Part shown: one piece after another, positions 48,491-61,492 of the stretch | Position numbering within the stretch: the first letter of the stretch is position 1 | Layout of the letters: every line of letters begins with the position of its first letter | Source: Zeus faber | Taxonomy: Eukaryota; Chordata; Actinopteri; Zeiformes; Zeidae | Direction: 5' to 3' | DNA length: 64,000 bases | Assembly (NCBI GenBank): GCA_960531495.1 | Contig: OY482854.1 | Coordinates: 15,573,308 to 15,637,307, forward strand | Program-made: the position numbers and the translations under genes | Notes under the pieces: model-generated | The model's input: only the letters and a program-made list of their open reading frames with translations | Databases searched by the model: none | Told to the model about the DNA's origin: nothing

Positions 48491-48511
48491 GTTACTATCC
48501 ATGGTGAGTGA
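48491..48511 (-). promoter_or_regulatory. Orphan RE1-like sequence
   Basis: The minus strand reads TCACTCACCATGGATAGTAA. The central CACCATGGA is kept, both ends are degraded, and no exon end lies within 900 bp upstream of it. It could be the remains of a lost unit or chance. Confidence 0.25.
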
Positions 48512-48631
48512 ATTTAGATTTGTCGAAAGTGCAGGATGGGGGAAAAAAAACAAAACATTTGCTGAAAGTATCCATGTTAGAGAGAGAGAGATGGAGAGAG
48601 AAATTGTAACTTATTATGTGAGACGTTTCGT

Positions 48632-48810
<179 letters not shown>

Positions 48811-49320
48811 GAGAGAAGAGAGATGATCTCTGTACATAGACATACTTTGATACAGAACACATATCTTTAAATACATTCATTTAAAATAAAATAAAGATGT
48901 TGGAGTGTTTCTATCACTCGCCCTCATTTGAAGTCATATTTTTTAAGTGCAAGTCTACATTATTTAAGATCAAGTTATTTTTTACTTACCTCGACAAATA
49001 AATAAATAAATAAATATATATTAAAATAAAAGAATAAATTCTTCCATGTGTGTACATTTATTTTTAGTTTACAGTTATATTTCACCACTTGCTTTGGCAA
49101 TGTAAACGCCTGTTTACTATGCCAATAAGCGCACGCGAGAGAGAGAGAGAAAGAGAGAGAGAGATAGCGAGAGCGAGAGGGAGAGATGATTTGGTATAGG
49201 TTGGAAAAGACAAGAATTAGGAAAAATAGGTATTCCTACAGTAATTATACATGTAAAACACCTGAGGGTGAGGGTGTAAAGTTGGAGAAACTATTCATGA
49301 GCGACTTTGCAAGCAAGTAA

Positions 49321-49341
49321 CCGCTGTCCATGGTGCTGAAT
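49321..49341 (-). promoter_or_regulatory. RE1/NRSE after VE15
   Basis: The minus strand reads TTCAGCACCATGGACAGCGG: both halves and centre match consensus. It is 85 bp past the VE15 donor. Confidence 0.83.
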
Positions 49342-49425
49342 TTCAGTGCAGAAAAACCGATATAGTAAAGAAAAAGGCTTGATGAGATGTAGTTAACATT
49401 GATAAACAGAAAATAGCAATCTAAC

Positions 49426-51828
49426 CTCCAGTGGAGAGTCTGGTTCATCCAGGATGTTCTTTTCACTCTGAATTCGCTGCATCGTCCCTGTAGAACTGGG
49501 GTCCATTATCAGAATGTTCTGACTAGCAGCTCTGCCGAACTTACAGTCACTCTTCCTGGAGTCAGTCGTCCTGCACACCTCGTAATTGTACACATGCTGC
49601 AGAGTCCCTGACCCCAAAGTGTCGGAGTAACGTGGTGGATAATATGGAATCACCGGGAGACTGGGATGATACAGGATGCGAGACTGTCTCCATCTGTATA
49701 TTTTCACTGATATAATCACCACTAAACACGTGATGAAGAGAAAGGAAACTACAGCCAAAGCCAAGACTAAGTAAAAAGTCAGGTTGTCATTGTACTCCTT
49801 GTCGTGTGTAAAGTCAGTGAACTCTGAGAGCACTTCAGGGAAGCTGTCCGCCACCGCCACGTTAACATTGACTGTAGCTGAACGAGAGGGCTGTCCGTTG
49901 TCCTCCACTACAACAGTCAGTCTTTGTTTCACAGCATCTTTATCTGTGACTTGGCGGATAGTTCTTATTTCTCCATTCTGTAATCCCACTTCAAACAGCG
50001 CTCTGTCTGTGGCTTTCTGCAGTTTATAGGAGAGCCAGGCGTTCTGTCCAGAGTCCACATCAACAGCCACCACTTTAGTGACCAGATAGCCCACATCTGC
50101 TGAACGAGGAACCATTTCAGCCACCAGAGGGCCACCGGTCTGGACTGGGTACAGAACCTGCGGGGGGTTGTCGTTCTGGTCCTGGATCATTATTTTCACA
50201 GTCACATTGCTCATGAGTGGAGGGGAGCCTCCATCCTGGGCTTTGACATGGAACCGGAAATCTTTAATCTGCTCGTAGTCAAAAGAACGCACTGCATGGA
50301 TGACTCCACTTTCAGCATTCACGGACACATACGAGGAGACTGGAACTCCGTTGATAGCAGAATCCTCTAACATGTAAGAAATACGGGCATTCTGATTCCA
50401 GTCGACGTCGCTGGCTTTAACTGTAAAAATTGAGTATCCGGCTGAATTGTTTTCTATGACATAAGCGTCGTACGAGCGCCTCTCAAAAACAGGTGCGTTG
50501 TCATTTATATCTGCTATCTGTAGGTTAATAGAGACGCTACTGGACAGCGATGGCTCTCCATCATCAGAGCACGTTATGGTGATGTTATACTCAACGTCTC
50601 TCTCTCTGTCTAGCTCACTGTCAGTAACTAGACTATAGAAACCGCTTGACGCACTTTTAATCCTAAACGGGATGTCGTTGTTTATCTCGCATTTTACTTT
50701 ACCATTGTTATCATAGTCTGGGTCCTGGGCAGTAAACATACCAATTACTGTGTTCAAAGCAGAGTCTTCTGGAATTGAATTCGATTTGGAAAGCACGCTT
50801 ATTACAGGGACGTTATCGTTGACATCAATAACATCAACTATTATTTTACTCGAATCAGAAAGTCCGCCGCTATCACTCGCCTCAATATCTATTTGGTAGA
50901 CTTTGGCTTTTTCAAAGTCAATGCCTCCGATTAATATCACCTCGCCGTTTTCATTGATGTGAAATACATCCGCCACCCCGTCCATTGTTGTTGAAACTGA
51001 ATAAGAGACTTCGCTGTTCGTGCCCTTATCTGCGTCGGTGGCGCTCACCCGAGTCACTGTTGTTCCCTTCTGAGAATTCTCCGTTATCGTTGCCTTATAA
51101 ACGGACTGTGTAAATATCGGCGCATTGTCGTTTATATCTAGAACGGTTATATATATCTGCAAAGTACCAGACATCTGAGGTTCTCCCCCATCCACCGCTG
51201 TCAACAGCAGCGATATGTGATCTTGTTTCTCTCGATCTAACGGCTTCTGCAAAACCATCTCTACCTTCTTATTCCCATCTGGCTGATTTTGCAACTTCAG
51301 TGCGAAATTATCCGTAGGTCTGAGGGTATAGCCTTTAATCCCGTTTAAACCGATATCTGCATCTACCGCCCTCTCCAATACAAATTTAGATCCTGCAACT
51401 GCAGACTCGCTGATTTCGAAACGTTTCTCGCTATTTTTGAAACTGGGGTTGTTGTCATTGACGTCAGTAATTTCAACGCTTATTCGAAACAGTTCCATTG
51501 GGTTTTCAAGGATGATTTGGGAATGTAAAGCGCAAAGCGTCGACTGTCCGCACAGCGCCTCTCTGTCTATCCTCTCTTTGATCAGGAGGACGCCCCTTTC
51601 TCTATTCAGCTCGATGTATTCCGCGCTGTCCCCGGTAAATATACGAGCTTTTCCCGATCTCAGTCTTTGTAAAGCTATATCTAAATCCCGAGCAATGTTG
51701 CCGACTAATGAGCCTTTCGCCATTTCTTCCGGAATGGAATAACTGACCTGTCCGAGCGCCAAGCCGAGGGAGTGGAAGCAGATGAACAACTGTGCGAGAC
51801 GCTTCTTTGTCATCCTGCGCATTTTCAC
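49426..51828 (-). CDS. pcdhg: Protocadherin gamma variable exon VE15
   Basis: The exon encodes 801 residues. The signal peptide is about 1-26 with a very basic start (MKMRRMTKKRLAQLF; Met3 or Met6 possible). Mature EC1 begins QVSYSIPEEMAKGS. EC1 has CGQSTLC followed by ALHSQ, where the others have PCALHFQ or PCALNFQ, so the proline and phenylalanine of this block are lost while both cysteines stay. VE15 alone has DLDIALQRLRSG. EC5 has FRFHVKAQDGGSPPLMSN for the usual PLSSN. EC6 is TGGP plus DKDA. The tail has QNILIMD. The donor is GAG|GTTAGA at 49425. A strong RE1 follows. Function is inferred from family. Confidence 0.94.
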
Positions 51829-52059
51829 TGCGCGTTGCGCTCACACACACATGCAGGATATCGCTTCAACTTCCGATCAAAAATGGATCCGACAATGTTT
51901 AATCCGTGCAGAAAAAGCAATACAAGTCCATCAACGACAATCCATGAAGAAATACAAAATGTTCTCCGCCGTGTCCTGCTTCTGATGTCGGAGAGGCGAG
52001 ACTGCCCTTCTCCACACAACACCGAGAGGCTGGGGAAGGCACTGCCTTAACGCGTTGGT

Positions 52060-52098
52060 CAACAGCGGCCCTCTCAGTACAGAACGAGAAACTACACG
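52060..52098 (-). promoter_or_regulatory. CSE promoter element of VE15
   Basis: The minus-strand core CTGAGAGGGCCGCTGTTG lies about 232 bp upstream of the ATG. The spaced box is GTGTAGTT at the standard spacing. Confidence 0.87.
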
Positions 52099-52267
52099 AG
52101 GACGTTAATATTTCTGAAAATATATTCTGCGATATATTTCGTAATACTGCTGGAAGCACGAGTATTGCATCGATTGACTTCGGGAAAAGTTGAACTACTT
52201 CAACCCACTTAAATTTAAAATGTGGCATAAGTAAAACTGATCAACCAAAATTTTACTCATGCATGAA

Positions 52268-52270
<3 letters not shown>

Positions 52271-52329
<59 letters not shown>

Positions 52330-52401
52330 AAGAGAGAATGAGAGACAGAGAGAGAGAGAGAAAGAGAGAGAGAGAACGCGAGAGAGAGAAAGAGAGAAAC
52401 A
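52271..52401. repeat. (TG)n-(GA)n microsatellite
   Basis: About 25 TG units followed by about 80 bp of GA-rich repeat. Confidence 0.96.
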
Positions 52402-52523
52402 GAATCAGTAGATAGTCTATTTATCTTCATGATGTTGAAATCATGAAATTAAACCACAAGACCACAAATAAACCTTTGGGAATACTACTCTGGGAACACT
52501 CCTTTTGTGTCTTGTGGCGTGGA

Positions 52524-52690
<167 letters not shown>

Positions 52691-52904
52691 CCTCTTGATT
52701 GTCATGCCTGTCTCAAGTGCCTGCGTGTGTGCACTAAATTATGTGTGAGAAAAAAGATTATTAAAATAATAAATATGAAAGATAAACATAGAAACTGACA
52801 ATGCCATGACAAGAAAGACAAAGACGATATATGGGTCACTTTCTAAGGTCATGAAAGGAAAGAGGAAATGGGTGAGAGGAGGGATCACAAGGGAATGATC
52901 TAAC

Positions 52905-55298
52905 CTCTAGAGGAGAGTCTGGTTCATCCAGGATGTTCTTTTCACTCTGTATTCGCTGCATCGTCCCCGTAGAACTGGGGTCCATCATCAGAACGTTCTG
53001 ACTAGCAGCTCTGCCGAACTTACAGTCACTCTTTCTGGAGTCAGTCGTCCTGCACACCTCGTAATTGTACACATGCTGCAGAGTCCCTGACCCCAAAGTG
53101 TCGGAGTAACGTGGTGGATAATATGGAATCACCGGGAGACTGGGATGATAGAGGATGCGAGACTGTCTCCATCTGTATATTTTCACTGATATAATCACCA
53201 CTAAACACGTGATGAAGAGAAAGGAAACTACAGCCAAAGCCAAAACTAAGTAAAAAGTCAGGTTGTCATTGTACTCCTTGTCGTGTGTAAAGTCAGTGAA
53301 CTCTGAGAGCACTTCAGGGAAGCTGTCCGCCACCGCCACGTTAACATTGACTGTAGCTGAACGAGAGGGCTGTCCGTTGTCCTCCACTACAACAGTCAGT
53401 CTTTGTTTCACAACATCTTTATCAGTGACTTGGCGGATAGTTCTTATTTCTCCATTCTGTAATCCCACTTCAAACAGCGCTCTGTCTGTGGCTTTCTGCA
53501 GTTTATAGGAGAGCCAGGCGTTCTGTCCAGAGTCCACATCAACAGCCACCACTTTAGTGACCAGATAGCCCACATCTGCTGAACGAGGAACCATTTCAGC
53601 CACCAGAGGGCCACCGGTCTGGACTGGGTACAGAACCTGAGGGGCGTTGTCGTTCTGGTCCTGGATCATTATTTTCACAGTCACATTGCTACTGAGTGGA
53701 GGGGAGCCTCCATCCTGGGCTTTGACGAGGAACTGGAAATCTTTTATTTGCTCATAGTCAAATGATCGCACTGCATGGATGACCCCACTGTCAGCACTAA
53801 CAGACACATACGAGGAGACTGGAACTCCATTAATTGACCGGTCGTCAAGTATGTATGAGATACGAGCATTCTGGTTCCAGTCAATGTCTTGTGCTTTGAC
53901 TGTGAAAACAGAAATACCGGGAGCGTTGTTTTCAATAATATAGGCTTCGTAGGACCTCATCGAAAAAACGGGAGCGTTGTCATTTACATCAGAGATCTGT
54001 AAAGTGAGAGTGACGCTGCTGGACAGCGATGGCACCCCCTCATCAGAACACCTCACAACGATATTATACTCTGAAGCCATTTCTCTGTCTAAATCACTGT
54101 CCGTCACGATCGTAAAAAAACTATTTCTCGTTGATTTCATCGAGAAGGGAATATTATCATCCAGGTAACAATTGACTTTTCCGTTAACACTAGAATCTGG
54201 ATCTACGACGTTCATCATCGTTACAACGGATCCGACTTTAACGTTTTCAGATATACTGTGCGCCTCAGACATAAAATTAATCGATGGTTTGTTATCATTT
54301 ACATCAACAACATCTATAATAACTTTGCAAGAATCGGAAAGCCCCCCCTGATCCGACACTTGTACATCTATTTCATATTTTTTCCTTTTCTCGTAATCCA
54401 CATTGCCTGTCAAAGTCAAAATCCCCTCATCCGCATCAATATTAAAAACACCAGCAGCCCCTGCGTTTGGGATCATGTATGCCACTTTACCATTATCACC
54501 CTTGTCGACGTCAGTAGCCATCACCGTAGTTATTACAGTGCCAAAAGGAGCGTTCTCCTCAACATTTGCCTTATATTCTGTCTTTGAGCAAACAGGCGCA
54601 TTGTCGTTTGCGTCTAAGACCGTGATTAGAATCTGCATTGTGCCGGACAGCTGTGGCTCACCGCCATCTACAGCAGTTAATATCAATGAAATATGTTCTT
54701 TTTTGTCCCTGTCTAAATTTTTCTGTAGGACCATTTCGACATTTTTACTCCCATCTCCTCGGCTTATAGTTTTCAAAACAAAATGGTCAGTGGGTTTTAG
54801 TGTATAGCTGGATAGACCATTCACACCGACGTCACTATCCACTGCCTTCTCCAGCACGAACCTCGCTCCGACAAGGGCGGACTCGCCGATGTCATATTTC
54901 ATTTCACTTCTCAAAAATGTTGGAGGGTTGTCATTAATGTCCGTTATCTCGACGGAGACCGTGTAAAACTCCATGGGATTTTCCAGAATGAGTTGGAAAT
55001 GGAGAGCGCAAGGCGTCGTCTCCCCACACAAAGCCTCTCTGTCTATTCTCTCTTTGAGGACGAGGACTCCTCTCTCCTTATTCAGCTCGATATGCTTTGC
55101 GCTCTCACCGGTATAAACACGGGCTTTACGGGACTTCAGTCCGCGCACATCCAAGCCTAAATCTTGTGCTACATTACCGACTACGGAATCCTTTGCCATT
55201 TCCTCAGGAATGGAGTAGCTGACCTGACCGAGCACGGTTCCGAGGGAGAGGACCGAGAGAAGGAGCAGCGCTTGCCATATCCTTGTACAAAGCCCCAT
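52905..55298 (-). CDS. pcdhg: Protocadherin gamma variable exon VE16
   Basis: The exon encodes 798 residues from MGLCTRIWQALLLLSVLSLGTVLG, a good signal peptide. The open frame extends 53 codons further upstream, but that part has no signal-like character and was left out. Mature EC1 begins QVSYSIPEEMAKDS and has CGETTPC. EC3 is shorter than in its neighbours (AYMIPNAGAAGVFNIDADEG) and EC2/EC3 starts VCSKTEYKANVEEN, unlike the usual VFTQxxYKA. The EC5/EC6 junction is NDNAPQ, as in VE13. EC6 is TGGP plus DKDV. The donor is GAG|GTTAGA at 52904. No RE1 follows; long microsatellites do. Function is inferred from family. Confidence 0.93.
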
Positions 55299-55553
55299 TT
55301 TGGATGTATATAATATTCCCCGCTTCTTCTCCTTTGGCCACGAAACGTAATCCATTCGATCTTCCGTCTTGAAATACGTAGAGATATCCATAATATCTTG
55401 ATCCCCTTTGGCCAAGCGAAAAGAAAATCGTAGTCCGATTGTGTGATCAATCTGCATTCACTAATTCTTTCAAACCCCTCTCCGTCGTCTATATATCTAG
55501 GTGAAAAGGGAGGTACCGCCACAGACGGTACTGAAATAAAAAAACTCAATGGT

Positions 55554-55592
55554 CAACAGCGTCCCTCGCTGATCAAAACTATGAAGTACAGA
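55554..55592 (-). promoter_or_regulatory. CSE promoter element of VE16
   Basis: The minus-strand core CAGCGAGGGACGCTGTTG lies about 256 bp upstream of the ATG. The spaced box reads CTGTACTT at the standard spacing. Confidence 0.83.
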
Positions 55593-55829
55593 ATGCTGAT
55601 TTATGAACGTTTTCTGGGTCGTTATAATAAATGCACGAATTAGAATTTCTAAAAAACGGATTATGTAATGTTCAACAAATGGAACCAGTTCCCAAAATTA
55701 ATACTTCTTAGTGACAGCTATAACGAGGGGTGCACATAACTTTTTTTGGTTTGGTCCTCAGTTGAGCGCCAGGAGTTGTTTGGTGCTCACCCTTTATGCG
55801 GCAAAAAAAAAAAAAATTATAATTATAAT

Positions 55830-55867
55830 AACACACACACACACACACACATAAATAGATATATACA

Positions 55868-55898
<31 letters not shown>

Positions 55899-55899
55899 T
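55830..55899. repeat. (CA)n microsatellite, interrupted
   Basis: Two CA blocks separated by ATAAATAGATATAT, flanked by an A run. Confidence 0.95.
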
Positions 55900-56199
55900 A
55901 TAAGATCAATCATAGGGATCAGATTGTTATTGGTAGTAAATATTTTTTTATATATATTTCATATTGTATAATATTGTGTCATTTTGAATATTTACTCCTT
56001 TTTACTAATTGTGATCCATCCAAATTCGTTCTCGGCCCTCGGTAAGACAATTCAAGGGATTTGGAAATAAACAATTGTACATTAATATAAATATTTGCTT
56101 TTATACATCTATGTTAACTGAAAGCAGGCTTTCTTTTACTAATATAGATCATATCACATATCATACATATATATATATTTTAGCCGTACGGAACTTATG

Positions 56200-56510
56200 A
56201 TGCCAGTGTGGCGAACGATTCGTTCGCAGTACACTAATCTTTTTAAATGATTCAAGAGTCTGGATTCACTCCGGCACTGCATTCCAACAAAATAAAGACT
56301 TTTGACTCAGAAACAATTCCTGTCATAATGCCGCTCATAATTCTGAGTGACCGACTATTCTGACTCTCGGTCACTGTTCACCGGAAGTCCTCCTTCGCTC
56401 ACCGTCCATTAAACCAACAGAATCCAATCGTACGACTCATTTTACTTAGTGACTCGTCAAGAACCGAGTCTCAATAAAGAGTCGAACCTTTCATCACTTG
56501 CGAAACTCAC
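56200..56510. mobile_element. Possible hAT/MITE-like remnant
   Basis: The segment begins with the palindromic CGAACGATTCGTTCG and is rich in GATTC/GACTC-type motifs that recall fish hAT-related elements from memory. No open frame, no clear terminal repeats or target duplication. Weak call. Confidence 0.25.
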
Positions 56511-56539
56511 TCACTACCAACAACAACCGAAGCAAACGC

Positions 56540-56601
56540 CCCGCGCGCACACACACGCACACGCACGCACACGCACGCGCACACGCACACGCACACTCAC
56601 A

Positions 56602-56678
<77 letters not shown>
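56540..56678. repeat. (CG)/(CA)n microsatellite
   Basis: CGCGCA and CGCACA variants at the left grade into pure CA, about 140 bp. Confidence 0.96.
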
Positions 56679-56680
<2 letters not shown>

Positions 56681-56734
56681 CGGAGTTTGGGAAAATTTCA
56701 TTATTCTCCCCACGGCTTGCCGAGCAACATAACG

Positions 56735-56755
56735 GGCGCTGTCCATGGTGCTGAG
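56735..56755 (-). promoter_or_regulatory. RE1/NRSE after VE17 (near-perfect)
   Basis: The minus strand reads CTCAGCACCATGGACAGCGC, then C: the best RE1 match in the window. It lies 140 bp past the VE17 donor, further than the others. Confidence 0.87.
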
Positions 56756-56894
56756 ATAGCGTAAACATAACAGACATCAAAGCCAAAGCATGTCATTTGA
56801 AATTATCTTGTGACAACGCAATTCAGTGTAATATGAATTCATAGAGTGTAAACATGCACAAACACGTACAAACATTGGTCTTTAAAAAACACAC

Positions 56895-59294
56895 CTCTAG
56901 TGGAGAGTCTGGTTCATCCAGGATGTTCTTTTCACTCTGTATTCGCTGCATCGTCCCTGTAGAACTGGGGTCCATCATCAGAACGTTCTGACTAGCAGCT
57001 CTGCCGAACTTACAGTCACTCTTTCTGGAGTCAGTCGTCCTGCACACCTCGTAATTGTACACATGCTGCAGAGTCCCTGACCCCAAAGTGTCAGAGTAAC
57101 GTGGTGGATAATATGGAATCACCGGGAGACTGGGATGATAGAGGATGCGAGACTGTCTCCATCTGTATATTTTCACTGATATAATCACCACTAAACACGT
57201 GATGAAGAGAAAGGAAACTACAGCCAAAGCCAAGACTAAATAAAAAGTCAGGTTGTCATTGTACTCCTTGTCGTGTGTAAAGTCAGTGAACTCTGAGAGC
57301 ACTTCAGGGAAGCTGTCCGCCACCGCCACGTTAACATTGACTGTAGCTGAACGAGAGGGCTGTCCGTTGTCCTCCACTACAACAGTCAGTCTTTGTTTCA
57401 CAGCATCTTTATCAGTGACTTGGCGGATAGTTCTTATTTCTCCATTCTGTAAACCCACTTCAAACAGCGCTCTGTCTGTGGCTTTCTGCAGTTTATAGGA
57501 GAGCCAGGCGTTCTGTCCAGAGTCCACATCAACAGCCACCACTTTAGTGACCAGATAGCCCACATCTGCTGAACGAGGAACCATTTCAGCCACCAGAGAG
57601 CCACCGGTCTGGACTGGGTACAGAATCTGAGGGGAGTTGTCGTTCTGGTCCCTGATGATTATCATCACAGTCACATTGCTACTGAGTGGAGGGGAGCCTC
57701 CATCCTGGGCTTTGACATAAAACTGGAAATCTTTAATTTGCTCATAGTCAAAAGAACGCACTGCATGGATGACTCCACTGTCAGCACTTACAGATACATA
57801 TGAGGAGATGTGGACTCCATTAATAAAAGAGTCTTCTAGTATGTATGAAACACGAGCATTTTGGTTCCAGTCAGCATCTTGTGCTTTTACTGTGTAGATA
57901 GATACACCTGGTGTGTTGTTTTCTACAATGTAGGCCTCATATGTGCTTCTTTCAAATACAGGTGCATTGTCATTTATATCTGAGATCTGTAAGTTTAATG
58001 TGACGCTGCTGGAGAGAGAGGGCACTCCTCCATCAGAGCATATTACACTGATGTTGTAACTTGACGATTTCTCTCGGTCTAAATCACTGTCTGTCACTAA
58101 ACTGAGAAAATTATTTGATGTTGCAATAATTGCAAATGGAATGTTATTATTAATCGAACAGTGAACTTCACCATTCTCACCAGAGTCTGGATCTTGAATA
58201 TTTACCATCATCACAACAGACCCAGGCTGAATATCCTCTGATATTACACTGGATTTTGACATCATATTTATCACTGGTTGGTTATCATTTGTATCAATTA
58301 TTTCGACCATTACTTTACATGAATCTGTTAGGCTTCCTTCATCACTTGCTTGAACATGGACTTGATAGTGCCTCGTTTTCTCGAAATCTGTTTTTCCAAT
58401 GAGGGTTATTTCTCCAGTTTCTGCGTTAACCTGAAATAATTCAGTTACATCGTCAAACGAGTTCAATAACGCGTATGTAATTTTGCCATTAGACCCTTCA
58501 TCGAGGTCAGAGGCACTGACTGACATTACCGGTGTTCCTTTGGGCGAATTTTCTCTAATTGCAGATGTATAGATCTTTTGCGCAAAAACGGGAGAATTAT
58601 CATTGGAATCGAGCACATGAATGTGAATCTGCACGGTCCCAGAGAGCCGCGGCTCGCCACCGTCCATCGCCGTTAACACGAGCGACAAATGATCCTGTTT
58701 CTCCCGATCCAACGGCTTCTGCAGAACCATCTCTACCATTTTAATTCCATCGGCTTGACTCTGCAGTTTCAAAACGAAATTGTCGGTGGGTTTTAACGAA
58801 TAGCTTTGGAGGCCATTGACGCCTACATCCATGTCCACCGCTTGTTCCAACACAAAGGCCGATCCGGACGCTGCCGACTCGCTGATTTTGAATTTAATAT
58901 CGCTCTTTTTAAAGATCGGGGCGTTGTCATTCAGATCGGTGACCTCGACGGTAACACTGAAAAACTCCATCGGGTTTTCTAAAATGATCTGAAAATGCAA
59001 AGCGCAAGGCGTCGTCCGCCCGCATAGCTCCTCTCTGTCTATTCTCTCTTTGATGAGGAGAACTCCTCTTTCTCTGTTCAGCTCGATATAGTCCGTATTG
59101 TCCCCCGTATAGATACGACCTTTACCCGATTTCAGTCTCTGTAACTCTATGCCCAAATCCTCAGCGATTTTACCGACTAACGAGCCTTTCGTCATTTCTT
59201 CGGGAATAGAATAAGTGACCTGGCCGGACGCCGAACTGAAGCAGAGGACACAGATAAACAACAGTACTCGCCGTCCTATTGTTGCGTTCGACAT
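56895..59294 (-). CDS. pcdhg: Protocadherin gamma variable exon VE17
   Basis: The exon encodes 800 residues from MSNATIGRRVLLFICVLCFSSASG. An upstream in-frame ATG (35 codons further) gives no signal-like start and was rejected. Mature EC1 begins QVTYSIPEEMTKGS, with LVGKIAEDLGIELQRL and CGRTTPC. VE17 differs from all the other exons at the end of EC5 (VTVMIIIRDQNDNSPQILYP, where they have VKIMIQDQNDNxPQVLYP) and then joins the shared EC6, so the homogenised tract starts later here. EC6 is TGGS plus DKDA. The donor GAG|GTGTGT at 56894 is unlike most. EC1-EC4 are closest to VE18. Function is inferred from family. Confidence 0.94.
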
Positions 59295-59540
59295 CTTCCT
59301 CAGCACAAACCACGATGAATTCCAGTTCACGTCAAAATAAATGAGAGTTAATCCAAATTCAATCCAAGGTTCATACGAAAATTGGTAAGCTCCGAGCAAA
59401 GCAGAAAAATAAACTGCTATTTAAGCGTCGAGTAGACTATTCTCTCTTGGCTGTACTGTGTAGTCCCTGCCTTTCTCTCCGGAATGAAAATGATGGAGGA
59501 GGCACCGATTAAATCTGCTGTTAAACTTCCACACACTGGC

Positions 59541-59579
59541 CGACAGCGGCTCTCTGAGTTCAATGGAACGAACTACAGA
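59541..59579 (-). promoter_or_regulatory. CSE promoter element of VE17
   Basis: The minus-strand core CTCAGAGAGCCGCTGTCG lies about 247 bp upstream of the ATG, with CTGTAGTT at the standard spacing. A TATA-like TTAAATAG lies at about 59417-59424, between it and the ATG. Confidence 0.87.
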
Positions 59580-59704
59580 AATCCGCGAGGGAACACTGAC
59601 TTTGAGATTGGCAGGATTTAATGCTTGTTTAAGATTTTCTTTAAAGACAAATAATTTTGTGTGGAAAATAAGGGTATGAACAGACTTTGTAGCATTACAA
59701 TAAT

Positions 59705-60905
<1,201 letters not shown>

Positions 60906-61002
60906 ATATATATATACATACATATTTAGAGCATTTTACAAAACTGCCTTGGAGCTGAAACTAGAATCTTGAATAAAAGGAGTATTTTATCCTTCACATG
61001 TG

Positions 61003-61045
61003 CACCCACACCCACACCCACACCCCCACCCCCACCCCCACCCCG

Positions 61046-61088
<43 letters not shown>

Positions 61089-61137
61089 CACACCACCACC
61101 ACTACCCCCACCCCCACCCCTACACCCACACCCACGG
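61003..61137. repeat. (CCCACA)n/(CA)n microsatellite
   Basis: C-rich CCCACA and CCCCCA units flank a central CA run with one AAAC interruption. Confidence 0.95.
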
Positions 61138-61492
61138 TTACAGCAACACATAACTAGTAGCAGGCAAGAGAGAAGGGGAATAAATAAGCAGCAAAAGAAA
61201 ACCTATTTTTATATTTATATTTACCCTTTTCAAATTGATTTTAACTATTTACATATCAGAGTGCACTCATCCAACAAAAGAACGTATCATGGCTGAAAAA
61301 TACCTCATCATGGACTCGCTAAGTCTTGATAGGATTCCAAGAAAAAATTAACAACAAACATTGCAAATGTTCGACCAATAAAACAATCAAAATGTATGAA
61401 AAGAAAACTGGATTAATCAGAGGAGGATTGTCTTTAATTATAAATGTACCTTCCTTGAAACTTCACAAAAAAGCACAACATATTCAACTCAC

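Larger units (their letters stand above)
55593..56894. other. Intergenic gap VE16-VE17
   Basis: No gene. It holds CA microsatellites (55830-55899; 56540-56678), a possible transposon-derived stretch (56200-56510) and the near-perfect RE1 of VE17. Confidence 0.6.
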
